Positions 42,409-51,421 of a DNA stretch of 64,000 bases are shown in pieces. Origin of the DNA: Bidens hawaiensis (taxonomy: Eukaryota > Streptophyta > Magnoliopsida > Asterales > Asteraceae); NCBI GenBank assembly GCA_021521415.1, contig JAIQDT010003793.1:1-64000 (forward strand), read 5' to 3'. Within the stretch, counting starts at the first letter, position 1; the number at the start of each line of letters is the position of its first letter. Both the position numbers and the translations under genes were made by a program. The notes beneath the pieces are model-generated. The model was not told where the DNA came from. It saw only the letters and a list, made by a program, of their open reading frames with translations, and ran no database searches.

Positions 42409-45400
42409 ATGTCTGGAGCAGCTCAGGCGGCGTTCAGCGGCAATCTTAAGGTATCGTTCCTTCTCGATTTTACTCTGAATTTGTTTGTTTATTATCATTT
42501 CAAGTAGATGTATAAGTATAAATGTATAATCACACTCTTTATAGCTAGGTGCAGATGAGTTTGAATATATTATCCGATTGTTTATATATTAGGGTTTTTC
42601 AGGTCCTTGACTTGTTAAGGATAATCTAATCACAATCTTTAATCATTAATATTGCCCACTGTGGTGTAGTCTGTATTGTAATCAGCGCCTCATTTGACGA
42701 TTACAATATAATAACAACTATCATATGATGACTATATCTAATATCCGGCATCTTCGTGCACGGTTCGGTTATTAGCCTCAATGGAAACGGATGCCATCGG
42801 TTAATCTGTTTTGTTAACCATTCCGTTTGGTTTGGTTAATTTCAGTTACTAACCAAAACCAAACTTGGGCTAAAATATTTGGAAATGGAGGTATAAACAT
42901 GAAATACATTAGATGGGGGTATAAATGCAAGAAATATATGAAAGTATGAATTGGTCGGTTCGCTAAATTTAGGTCAACCGAGGGTACCAAAACAAACGAT
43001 AACCGGTTTTCGGTTGGGGTTCAGCGATTTTCGGTTTCGTTCTTGTTAATGGTTTGGTTATTGCTTATCCCTAAGTGGATTTTGCCATGTGACCAATGAT
43101 TAAGATCATTATTAAGTGAGTTAACCCGAAACCAGTATCTGTTTGATTAACATAATTTGAGACTTTGACTTTCCTTGTTTCTGTGGAGAGAATCTTTTTA
43201 AGTCATGGTCATGGCATTATAAATGATAACAGTTTTTTCAGTTTAACAAAATTAAAGAAAATGCACGAGCTTCTTTAGCTTTTCTTTATTTTGTGGGAAA
43301 ATTTTTATTTGTAGCGTCAAGGTTTTTAACTTTTTATGAAACTTTATACCTGTTTGGGATCCATATGTAGAAGATATTGTTGGTGATTGGTGTTTAGATA
43401 GACTTCTACAGTTAAGGCATTTAAAACATTAATTCAACCATAAACATATCAAGGCACAGCAGTTGCTAGTCTTAGAAGGTTCGTAAGTGCATTCCTATGA
43501 ATCTATACCATGTAGCTGGTATATAATTAACTATATTACCCAAGTCAAATGCTTTCAAACCAACACCTTACTCATCTAGAAGGATTTTGACTGCAGCAGA
43601 AATAGGAAAAAAGATCCATGGGATTATGTTTTTTATTCTGTAATTACAAGTTTGTTCTAGGGCATATGTGCTGAGGGAAAAGACTTTAGCTTTATTTTTT
43701 ACAGTTTAAAGGCACAAAAGAAGAGGTTGCAGATGAATGGTAGAAAATGAACCAGAGTTGACTGAAGTAGCTAAAATTTCATTGCATCTTTTAGTTTGTA
43801 GTTTTGTACGTTTAACTGATTTGGACATTGAGAATTACGTGCGTGTTATGTAGGTAAAAACAAACTTGCAGATACGATCAAACTTCAAAGTAGCATCTGT
43901 TTGGCCTACTTTTTAGAATTTAAAGCAACTTAAAGGATTTTTAAGTTGCCAGAATCACAAACATTAGTGTTTTTACAGTTTGTTTCGTACCGTAATTAAC
44001 AGAAACACAAACATTAGTGTTTTGTTTTAAAGTAACGAGAGTTGGGTCTGTTGGATATATGGCATTTGACCTGAGAATGACTTCAGTGGCGAAGCTTGGA
44101 CATAAATGTCGAGGGGCCGGACTCAATATGTATAAAAAAATTCATAAACTAGAGGGGCGTGGGCTCAAAATTTCGGTCGGAAACGGGTAAATTTACACTA
44201 TGTGTAAAAATTTTTGGCCGAAAAGGAAACATTTACACTACCGAGCGAAAAAACGGAGGGGCCGGGCTCAAAATTTCTGTGAAAAACGGGTAAATTTACA
44301 CTATGTATACAAATTTTCAAAAAAAAAGATAAATTTACACTACCGAGCGAAAAACGGAGGGGGCCGGACTCAAATTTTCAGTCATAAACGGGTCAATTTA
44401 CACTATGCATAAAAAATTTTAACAGTAAAAGGATAAATTTACACTATCGAGCGAAAAAACGGAGGGGGCCGGGGCCACCCCCGGCCCCAACTAAGCTTCG
44501 TCCTTGAATGACTTGTTGCAGAAAGCCGTTGCGGGTATAAGACGTATCAATTTGGAAGGACTTAGATGGAGAGTTTTTGATGCCAAAGGCCAGGTATATT
44601 TTGATCTTTTGGTATATGTAATCTTCAAGTGAGTATATCCGTATTATTTTACCATTATAAGATTCCTTAACTTTTTATGCAGGTTCTGGGAAGATTAGCA
44701 TCACAAATATCCACAGTGGTTCAAGGAAAAGATAAGCCTACATATACACCTAATCGTGATGATGGCGATATGTGCATTGTGCTTAATGCTAAAGATATTT
44801 GTGTCACTGGTAGAAAGCTCACTAATAAGTTTTACCGATGGCATACCGGGCAAGTATCTGTCTATTTTGTTTTCTTCCCTTAGTCTTAACATTTAGCTTT
44901 TGCCTTCAGTTCTTTGTCTAAAATCCAGTGGCACTAAAAAGGGTCTTGTTCGAGGGTTGACCCTGAAGATCTTACTTGAACACGACTAATACCACACATT
45001 GTTAGTTTACAGGTATGTTGGACACCTTAAGGAAAGGAGTTTGAAAGACCAAATGGCTAAGGATCCTACAGAAGTCATCAGGAAAGCTGTTTTACGTATG
45101 CTTCCGAGAAATAAACTGCGTGACGTGAGTTTATATCAAACTTTAACATTTTCTGGTTATGGTTTTAACATTTTATTATTTATAATGTTTTATTGTGTGT
45201 TACAGGATAGAGATAGAAAACTGAGGATATTTGCAGGCAATGAGCACCCGTTTGGTGATAAGTTACTTGAGCCGTATGTGATGCCACCTAGACAAGTTCG
45301 TGAGTTGCGTCCACGTGCAAGACGGGCGATGATTCGGGCTCAAAAGAAAGCTGAGCAACAAGAAGATGGTAAAGCTACATACAAAGGCAAGAAAAGAGAG

Positions 45401-45424
45401 GAACAAACAGTGTTGACCACCTGA
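42409..45424 (+). CDS. Mitochondrial-type large-subunit ribosomal protein uL13 (five exons)
   Basis: Exons 42409-42450, 44522-44593, 44683-44849, 45013-45124 and 45206-45424 join in frame to 203 codons plus stop. The start MSGAAQAAFSGNLK is the first ATG in good context before a GTATCG donor. The protein shows the L13 core: WRVFDAKGQVLGRLASQIS, VVLN-type NAKDICVTGRKL, FYRWHTG, GHLKERSLKDQM, PTEVIRKAVLRMLP, then RKLRIFAGNEHPF. Residues match the plant mitochondrial L13 family, whose Arabidopsis member is about 205 residues, rather than the plastid or cytosolic forms. uL13 binds 23S-type rRNA early in assembly of the large ribosomal subunit. Odd points: intron 1 (2.07 kb) ends in a transposon 7 bases before exon 2, and intron 3 has a GC donor. 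The organelle is inferred from similarity. Confidence 0.93.
42754..43073. mobile_element. Possible hAT-like small element in uL13 intron 1
   Basis: The left edge reads GTGCACGGTTCGGTTATT and the right edge, reverse-complemented, TAGGGATAAGCAATAACC. Between them are many GGTTCGGTT/AACCAAACC inverted motifs, a style common in hAT-derived small elements. The exact ends and a target duplication could not be fixed. Confidence 0.4.
44084..44506. mobile_element. 423-bp non-autonomous hAT element at the end of uL13 intron 1
   Basis: Ends CAGTGGCGAAGCTTGG and, reverse-complemented, CAAGGACGAAGCTTAG give imperfect terminal inverted repeats. The element is flanked by a perfect 8-bp duplication AATGACTT (44076-44083 and 44507-44514), the length expected for hAT. 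It holds three tandem units of about 103 bp (44153-44461), each with AAATTTACACTA and CGAGCGAAAAA. Its right end lies 7 bases before exon 2, so the element supplies the last part of the intron. Confidence 0.9.
44850..45012 (+). other. GC-AG intron (intron 3 of the uL13 gene)
   Basis: Exon 3 ends CATACCGG and the intron begins GCAAGTATCT. The acceptor is TTTACAG at 45006-45012. Only this junction gives HTG-YVGHLKERS, which matches the family; a GT donor four bases further (at 44854) would put exon 4 out of frame. GCAAGT is the usual strong context of the rare GC donor class. Confidence 0.88.
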
Positions 45425-45977
45425 GTTTATTAACCAGCTTATGTGGAAGTCAAACTTGAACCATAGTCTGATGTTGGTTTAACTTCTGTCTTTGATTTGT
45501 AGTACTTTTGAATTGTTATAAGTTTTAATGTAGACACCGCAATTTGAATTCTACAGGCCGTTTCTTCTTGTTTAGATATGGTTGATTGTTTAAATGAACA
45601 TGAACAATTTGTTGCTAGATGAACTTGTAAACAGGCTCACGTGTCCGCATGATATGCACAGTGTACTAATGGACTCATGGTCATTTTGTCATGTACCTTG
45701 TTTAAAGATTTATATTTGCAAAGATGGCCTTCGTTGGGTTCTTTTTGAAAATGAAAACGTATCTACAAAAGCGTGTGAACACATGCGAACATGTACTAGT
45801 CAAGGACAAATTGGTAAGACATCCCTTTTGCTGCACATTAATATGCTGCTTGTAAACGCGAACATTTCATCATAAGCCTTACTTTATAAGTACAAATTCG
45901 CAAATTATAAACCAATATTGGGTCTTTTGAAATTTTACCTTAGTTTAAACCAACGTAGTGGGAAGATTACCAATGAG
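45425..45977. other. 3' flank of the uL13 gene
   Basis: Probably includes the uL13 3' untranslated region. An open stretch at 45594-45875 shows no recognisable motif and I do not call it a gene. Confidence 0.5.
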
Positions 45978-46224
45978 TAGACGTGCACAAAAAAAACCGG
46001 TTCCGGAACCGAACCGGTGGAACCGACCCGGAACCGGTTCTAGTTCCTACCTGATTAACCTTATACCCGGTCTGGGTATTTTTATACCCGATATCCATAC
46101 CCGGTTCCCCATTTTATATTTCCAATCGGTTCCTACCCGGTTCCAAAATGTACCCGGTTACGGTTCCTACCAGAAATAACCGGTTCTGCGGGTTTTTCAT
46201 AAAAAAGTCAAATGCTGGTCAAAG

Positions 46225-46385
46225 TAGCTATATAGCCGTTGAAACCGGTTTGTAAGCGAAATATAGCCGTTGAAACCGGTTCCAACGGTAATATAGCCGT
46301 TGGAACCGGTTTGTAAGAGAAATATAGCCTTTGAAACCGGTTCCAACGGTAATATAGCCGTTGGAACAGGTTCTTGATGTCCAAA
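46225..46385. repeat. Subterminal repeats of the hAT element
   Basis: About six copies of ATATAGCCGTTGGAACCGGT or close variants, several arranged head to head around ACCGGTTCCAACGG. hAT transposases usually bind repeated subterminal motifs, so these are candidate binding sites. Confidence 0.75.
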
Positions 46386-46489
46386 AACTCTATATAAATT
46401 GTTTTCCACTTCTTGTTTCAACACCAAACTCAAAAACACACTAAAATACTTCTCGTTTAGCAAACCCGACCATCCAACTCAATAATATT

Positions 46490-47307
46490 ATGGCACCCAC
46501 CAAAAAAAACTAGCAACAAGGCTAAAAAGAGCGTTTTAATTGAACCGGTTGTTGCTATAGAGGACCCACAAGTTATTGCGGTCGTCACCCATAACCGCAA
46601 CCAAGATGTGTGGAAGAATTGGGATTTGGTTATCAATGTCGATGGTGATCAAAAGGCTCGTTGCAAACTATGTCGAACACTATTAAAGCACGATTCAAAC
46701 TCGACTTTGAAAAACACATTGAGAAGCCATATTGCAAGGCCTTGAAAGGCATTGGCGCAACCGATCAAGTCGACTTGGGTAAAGATGGTACACTATTTCG
46801 TTACAACACGAATAAAGTTCAAGATAGAATGACAAAGTTCTTTATTCAACGAGGTTTGCCGTTTAACCACTTTGACGACCCGGATTTGACGTCGTTGATT
46901 CGAGAAACTCTACAACCGCGATACACACACGTAAGTCGTACTACCTTAAGACGTCATTGTATCAAGTTGTGGGAGTGTGCTAAAAAAGAGTTAATCGAGT
47001 TTTTTAATTCTTTACAATCGATGGTTAGTTTAACTACCGATGTTTGGTCGGCACCACACGGGTTACCCGAATCATACATATGTGTCACCGCTCATTGGGT
47101 TGATCCGGTGACATGGCAATTGATGAAATGCACCATCGCTTTTGAAAACTTCCCGTTCCCACATACCGCCGAAAAATTGTTTGAATTGCTTGATGAAGTT
47201 ATAACGACTTACAACTTGAAAAATATAATATTTTCGATTTCTTTTGACAACGCATCAAACAATACTAAGGCGGCCGAAAAATTTATCATTAAATATTCAC
47301 CACCTTG
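46490..47307 (+). pseudogene. hAT transposase, N-terminal half (frameshifted)
   Basis: Starting at ATG 46490 the frame meets a stop after seven codons in an A-run (46502-46508); in the adjacent frame it continues with a BED zinc finger: DVWKNWDLV, CKLC and a later His and Cys (H-x5-C). A second slip in an A-run near 46709-46714 is needed to join the BED finger to the open frame that follows (KPYCKALKGIGATDQVDLGK). The RNase H-like catalytic domain starts with SLTTDVWSAPHGLPESYICV, holding a likely catalytic Asp, and continues to ISFDNASNNTKAAEKF with the second. The gene is then cut by a solo LTR after KYSPPC. Confidence 0.85.
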
Positions 47308-49329
47308 TGTCACACCCCCATTCTAGGCTTAGGAGTGTGAACCATAGTTGGTACCATGTTTGTAAATAAATTAGAGTTGCGGGTTTAAGCGGAAGACTTT
47401 ATAAAAGCAAATGATCGTTTATTAAAATATTTAAATACAAAAGACGAGACGAAAGTCTCGTTTTAAGTTTACTTGTTTATATGTTTTTACAAAACCACCA
47501 TATTTTATATTTACACAAAATTATCCGAGCCATCGGATTCTTGAACTTCTTCGTCTTTCAAGCTCTATTCCTGATTACCTGCAAAATGTTAATAAAATAC
47601 GTCAACAACGAATGCTGGTGAATATGCTGACACTAAAAATATTTTCTTTACTTAATCATCCCTCGAGACCACATAAGTCTCGGCCCATCTTAGCTTAGGA
47701 ATAATCAAGTTAAAACAATCATTATAAACTCGAGTCTCTGCTTGAGATCACCTCAGCGAAACACCGCAGTGTTTATGACATAACTTAGGTACCATAAATA
47801 TACACATGGTCATTCCCCACTCGGACGTAACTTAGGTTCGGCCCATCGTGGCTGGAGGTCGTGACCATGCGTGGTGCGATGTGCCCACCGCGTTCCACAT
47901 ATGTAAGGATCCAGACAAACGTATACCATAGCCTGAGGGCTGGCTTATACTCTTATTTATAATGTTTTTTAGAGACACATAGTCTCATGTAAACCCTTTT
48001 TCATATAACACGTTTGACTCTTTTGAAAACATGTTTGTAAAGTGGGGCGTATTCACCTTTTCAATGGGATCGGCTTCCAACACCGTCCGTTAGTCTTTCT
48101 TCGCTATCTCGCACCTATAGTACGAGTATAACATTCATTAGTCGGATACACGATCCGGCTTAAGACCTTTAGACTTATCATCTCGATGAACCTTTAGTTC
48201 ATTATTTCTTTTTACTTTAAAACCTTCAGTTAAAAAGTAATCTTTATAAACCTTTAGTTTATATTTCAAAACCCGACGTTTCTTCTTCTTTAAGAAACGT
48301 ATTTCTTTTATTTAAGTATATTCATAATACTTAAATAATATATTCTATAACAAAGAATAATTATATATTTATATATATACTCATATATATATATATATAT
48401 ATTCTTTTCTTTCTTTTCTTTGTTATTTTCGTTTCTCTTTTATATTCATCGAGTATAATTCCGACTTAGGCATTAAGCCTTTATAATATTTTAATATTAT
48501 TTTGGTCGGGCATTATGCCTACCTTGTTTAGGCTTAGAAGTGCCCTAGATACTTGGGCAGCACTTCGACGCCGCTCGCTTATCAACTTTTACTTGATCAA
48601 TACTTCCTTCCACACTTGGCACGCCTTTCGAGATGTCCACACCTTTGGCACGCACTTCGAGAAATTCACCGGGTCGTCGAGCAGTACTTCCTTCTTGTTC
48701 GGGATGTCGGGGAGTGGCACGTAAATCGAGGTAACGGGCACGGAAAACGAGGTTTCGGGGCACGTTTATCGAGACGGATCGTTGGCACGTATTACGAGGT
48801 AGAGAGAGAAAGTTAGAGAGAGAGTAAATGTGTGTTTTGAGGTGTGAGAGGGCTGAGTTCGTGACTGCCCTATTTATAGCAATTTTTGGATCTCATCGCG
48901 GTACGCGATGGGTCACTTAGAAGCCTATCGCGTACCGCGATATAGGCTTGATGACGCAGTGTATAGACCTGCCACTTGTCAACACGTGGCAGGCGTTGTG
49001 ACGCGTGGTACCATGTGGCGGCACGTGGCACACGTTGTGCCACCGCTTGCCACGTGGCACACGTGTCACAACGTGTCAGGCCACGTCATCGCGTATCGCG
49101 ATGACGTTGGCTCAACGGCGGTCGCGTACCGCTATTGACTTTGTCTAGAAGCTTTGACCAAGTTCCATCGCGTACCGCGATGGGATTGTCTTTTGTCTAG
49201 TCGCGTACCGCGAAAGGACAAGTAAACAAAATTTTCATTTTTGCCCTTTGAGTTTAGAAATTGGCAGAATTGGTCCCTTGACTTTGGAAACTTGACGTTT
49301 TTTTTGCCCGAATTTTACGTGATGTTACA
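47308..49329 (-). mobile_element. 2022-bp solo LTR inserted in the hAT transposase gene
   Basis: The insert runs TGTCACACCCC to GATGTTACA and is flanked by CCTTG (47303-47307) and CTTTG (49330-49334), a 5-bp duplication with one changed base. Removing the insert and one copy restores continuity of the transposase frame. On the minus strand the start, TGTAACATCACG, resembles other plant Gypsy LTRs; that choice of strand is an inference. No internal retroelement region is present, so it is the product of recombination between two LTRs. It contains an (AT)n run near 48385 and the palindrome and G-box cluster at 48890-49215. Confidence 0.88.
48890..49215. repeat. Cluster of CGCGTACCGCG palindromes and CACGTG motifs in the solo LTR
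   Basis: Six or more copies of TCGCGTACCGCGA or its reverse complement are spread over about 310 bp. Between them lies a dense block (48970-49085) of CACGTGGCA, GCCACGTGGC and ACACGTGT motifs. CACGTG is the plant G-box, bound by bHLH and bZIP factors, so this part could act as an enhancer; that is inference. Confidence 0.85.
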
Positions 49330-49334
49330 CTTTG

Positions 49335-50614
49335 TTTCGGGGATTTTTTTCATGTTCGATGTGTTGCACATATCATCAACTTGGTCGTTCAAAAAGGTCT
49401 CGACAAGGAAAACATTTGTGACGATTTAAAATTCTTTAGACTTATGTTACAAGATGTTTTCAAAAGTGGTAAAAAAAGACATCTTGAATATAAGAACTAT
49501 TGCAAGTCGGTTGAAAGAAAGTATTTGGGGCCGAATTGGGACGTTCCAACCCGTTGGAACTCAACTTGTCATATGCTCAAGTGTGCTTTTGCCAACGCCA
49601 AACTCTATAAAGTTTTCATAACAATCTTGTTGACGTACGCGAGGCCGATATGCTTCCCGAAAGTGTTTGGGTCAATGTCGGTTTTTTGTTGAAATATCTT
49701 GACTTATTCAAAACCTCAACAACAAAGTTATCGAGAGTCTATTATCCTACTAGTTGTTGGGTTTTGCAAGAATTGTACTTCATGTCTTGTACTTTTAAAG
49801 AGTTTGAGGAGAAGAACAAACTATTCAAGAATATTGTTGCGGTTATGAAGGAAAAGTTCTTAAAATATTTTGAAAACATACCGCCGGTCTTCACTTGTGT
49901 CGCCGCTTTAAACCCATATTGGAATGTTCATGGGGTTGAGAGAACGATCGAAGAAATATTCGACAACATGGGTATGCACGAGATCGACCCGAAGTGGTCG
50001 ACGGAAGTGTGTGAAAAGTTTAACAAAAACCTTCAAGACCTTTATGACCATTATTTTCAACTTTATGGTCCAAGCACGAGATCGTTTTTTATTAAAAAAC
50101 GACTAGTAGGCCGAGCAAGGACCTACTTATAAACTTGATGAATGGGATTCGTGAATCGGCATCTAAGAGGCAAAGAGGAAACACACCAACTAGCGAACTT
50201 GGTCAATATAGTGGAGCAAACTATGTTGAGGGTGCAACGGTCGACGAGGTTCGTAATATTGATTTGTTGGCTTGGTGGAAAGGAAAACAAAACGAATTTC
50301 CTATTCTATCCGCAATGACTCGTGATTTGCTTGCCGTACAAGCCTCAACGGTTGCTTCCGAGTCGGTTTTTTCTCTTAGTGGGAAGGTATTATCAATGCG
50401 AAGAACAAAATTAACTCCCGAGTCTCTAGAGGTTTGCATTTGTCTAAAGGACCATTTGGATGCGGTGGATCGTGTACAACACAAGGCAAACTTTGAAGAC
50501 GAAATAGCAATAGAGCGTCCTATTCATGAAGAGGAGGCGGAGGACGGACTTTCTTCCGATAATTCGGGTGGTGAAGAAGACGAGGGTGAAGACGAAGAAC
50601 TAGAAGAGTTGTAA
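49335..50614 (+). pseudogene. hAT transposase, C-terminal half (frameshifted)
   Basis: After the LTR the protein continues FHVRCVAHIINLVVQKGLDK, where CxxH is the typical hAT motif, then WDVPTRWNSTCHML. The frame changes near 49640 to VWVNVGFLLKYLDLFKTST and again near 50100. The end holds the hAT dimerisation domain: LLAWWKGKQNEFPILSAMTR, then ASTVASESVFSLSGKVLSMR and LTPESLEVCICLKDHL, and an acidic tail with stop at 50612-50614. The gene is inactive because of the insertion and frame changes, yet the motifs are well preserved. Confidence 0.88.
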
Positions 50615-50982
50615 TTTTTATTTGTTTTAGTATAATCTTTTGTAACACGATCAAGTTCAACTAATATTTAGTTTTGATTTGTTTAATAACTACTTTTGTT
50701 TTGTTTATAACTAGTACATTTTATTCATTTAAACAACGACGAACATTTTATTTATTTAAACAAGAACTATTACAAACATTATTAAAACATAACGATACTA
50801 AACATAAAAAGTAACAACTACAACTAAAAAACAACGTCCGTCGTTTTAATCTGGCGTTCTACAACGATTAAGCATTGTTTCCGGCGGTAGATGCTTGGGT
50901 TGTTGAGCCGATTTTAGATATGAACCAGTCAGGTTTGGTTTCCGATTAACTAGTTCCAGAACGGGTTTTTTATACATGTCTA

Positions 50983-51421
50983 ATTGTCATACAAAAACTT
51001 TGAATTCAGCCGAGTTTATTTGGGCCCGTGCTTGAAATGAAGCTCATTTAATAAATGAGTTTGATCTCGAACTCAAGCCAAAATTAGAGTTCCTTTAATA
51101 AACAAACTTGTGTCCAAGCTTAACATACCTGAGTTGACTAGTCTTACCTAAAGGTGCACAAAATACCCGACATATCAAAACCAGTTCCGGGTCCTGAAAA
51201 TACCCGGTTTTGCAGATGCTAAGTCGTCTAAACAAAAGAAGCTTACTATTTATTTGGGTTATTAATGACGTTTGGGCCAGTTGAGCCGAAAACGACGAGA
51301 ACATTAACTAACGGAATAGATGACGGCGTTACAACAACACTTACATCAGCAAGCAAATAATATTATTACTGAGAAGGTGAAAAATTAGACTCCACAACTT
51401 GAAACCGAGCGGTGGATAACG
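50983..51421. other. Region between the hAT element and the bHLH gene
   Basis: Includes a second hAT-like end (about 51148-51215: AAAGGTGCACAAAATACCCG and CCGGTTTTGC motifs) that may be a small related element, and the promoter and 5' untranslated region of the bHLH gene. No gene is supported. Confidence 0.45.

Larger units (their letters stand above)
45978..50982 (+). mobile_element. hAT DNA transposon, split by a solo LTR
   Basis: The proposed left end TAGACGTGCACAAAAAA and the reverse-complemented right end TAGACATGTATAAAAAA are similar terminal inverted repeats, followed on both sides by CCGGTT- or CCCGTT-rich subterminal sequence. In between lies a RICESLEEPER-type hAT transposase gene in plus orientation. 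The 8-bp flanks (ccaatgag and attgtcat) do not match, so the ends are approximate or the flanks have changed. Without the 2-kb LTR the element is about 3 kb, a normal hAT size. Confidence 0.75.

Noticed and set aside
44200..44412. Open frame with repeated NLHY-like text in uL13 intron 1
   Set aside because: It reads through the 103-bp tandem units of the small hAT element; the repetition comes from the DNA repeat.
45594..45875. Open frame of 93 codons after uL13
   Set aside because: No motif, and it starts in the likely 3' untranslated region.
48370..48405. AT dinucleotide run as an origin or promoter
   Set aside because: It is an ordinary microsatellite inside the solo LTR.
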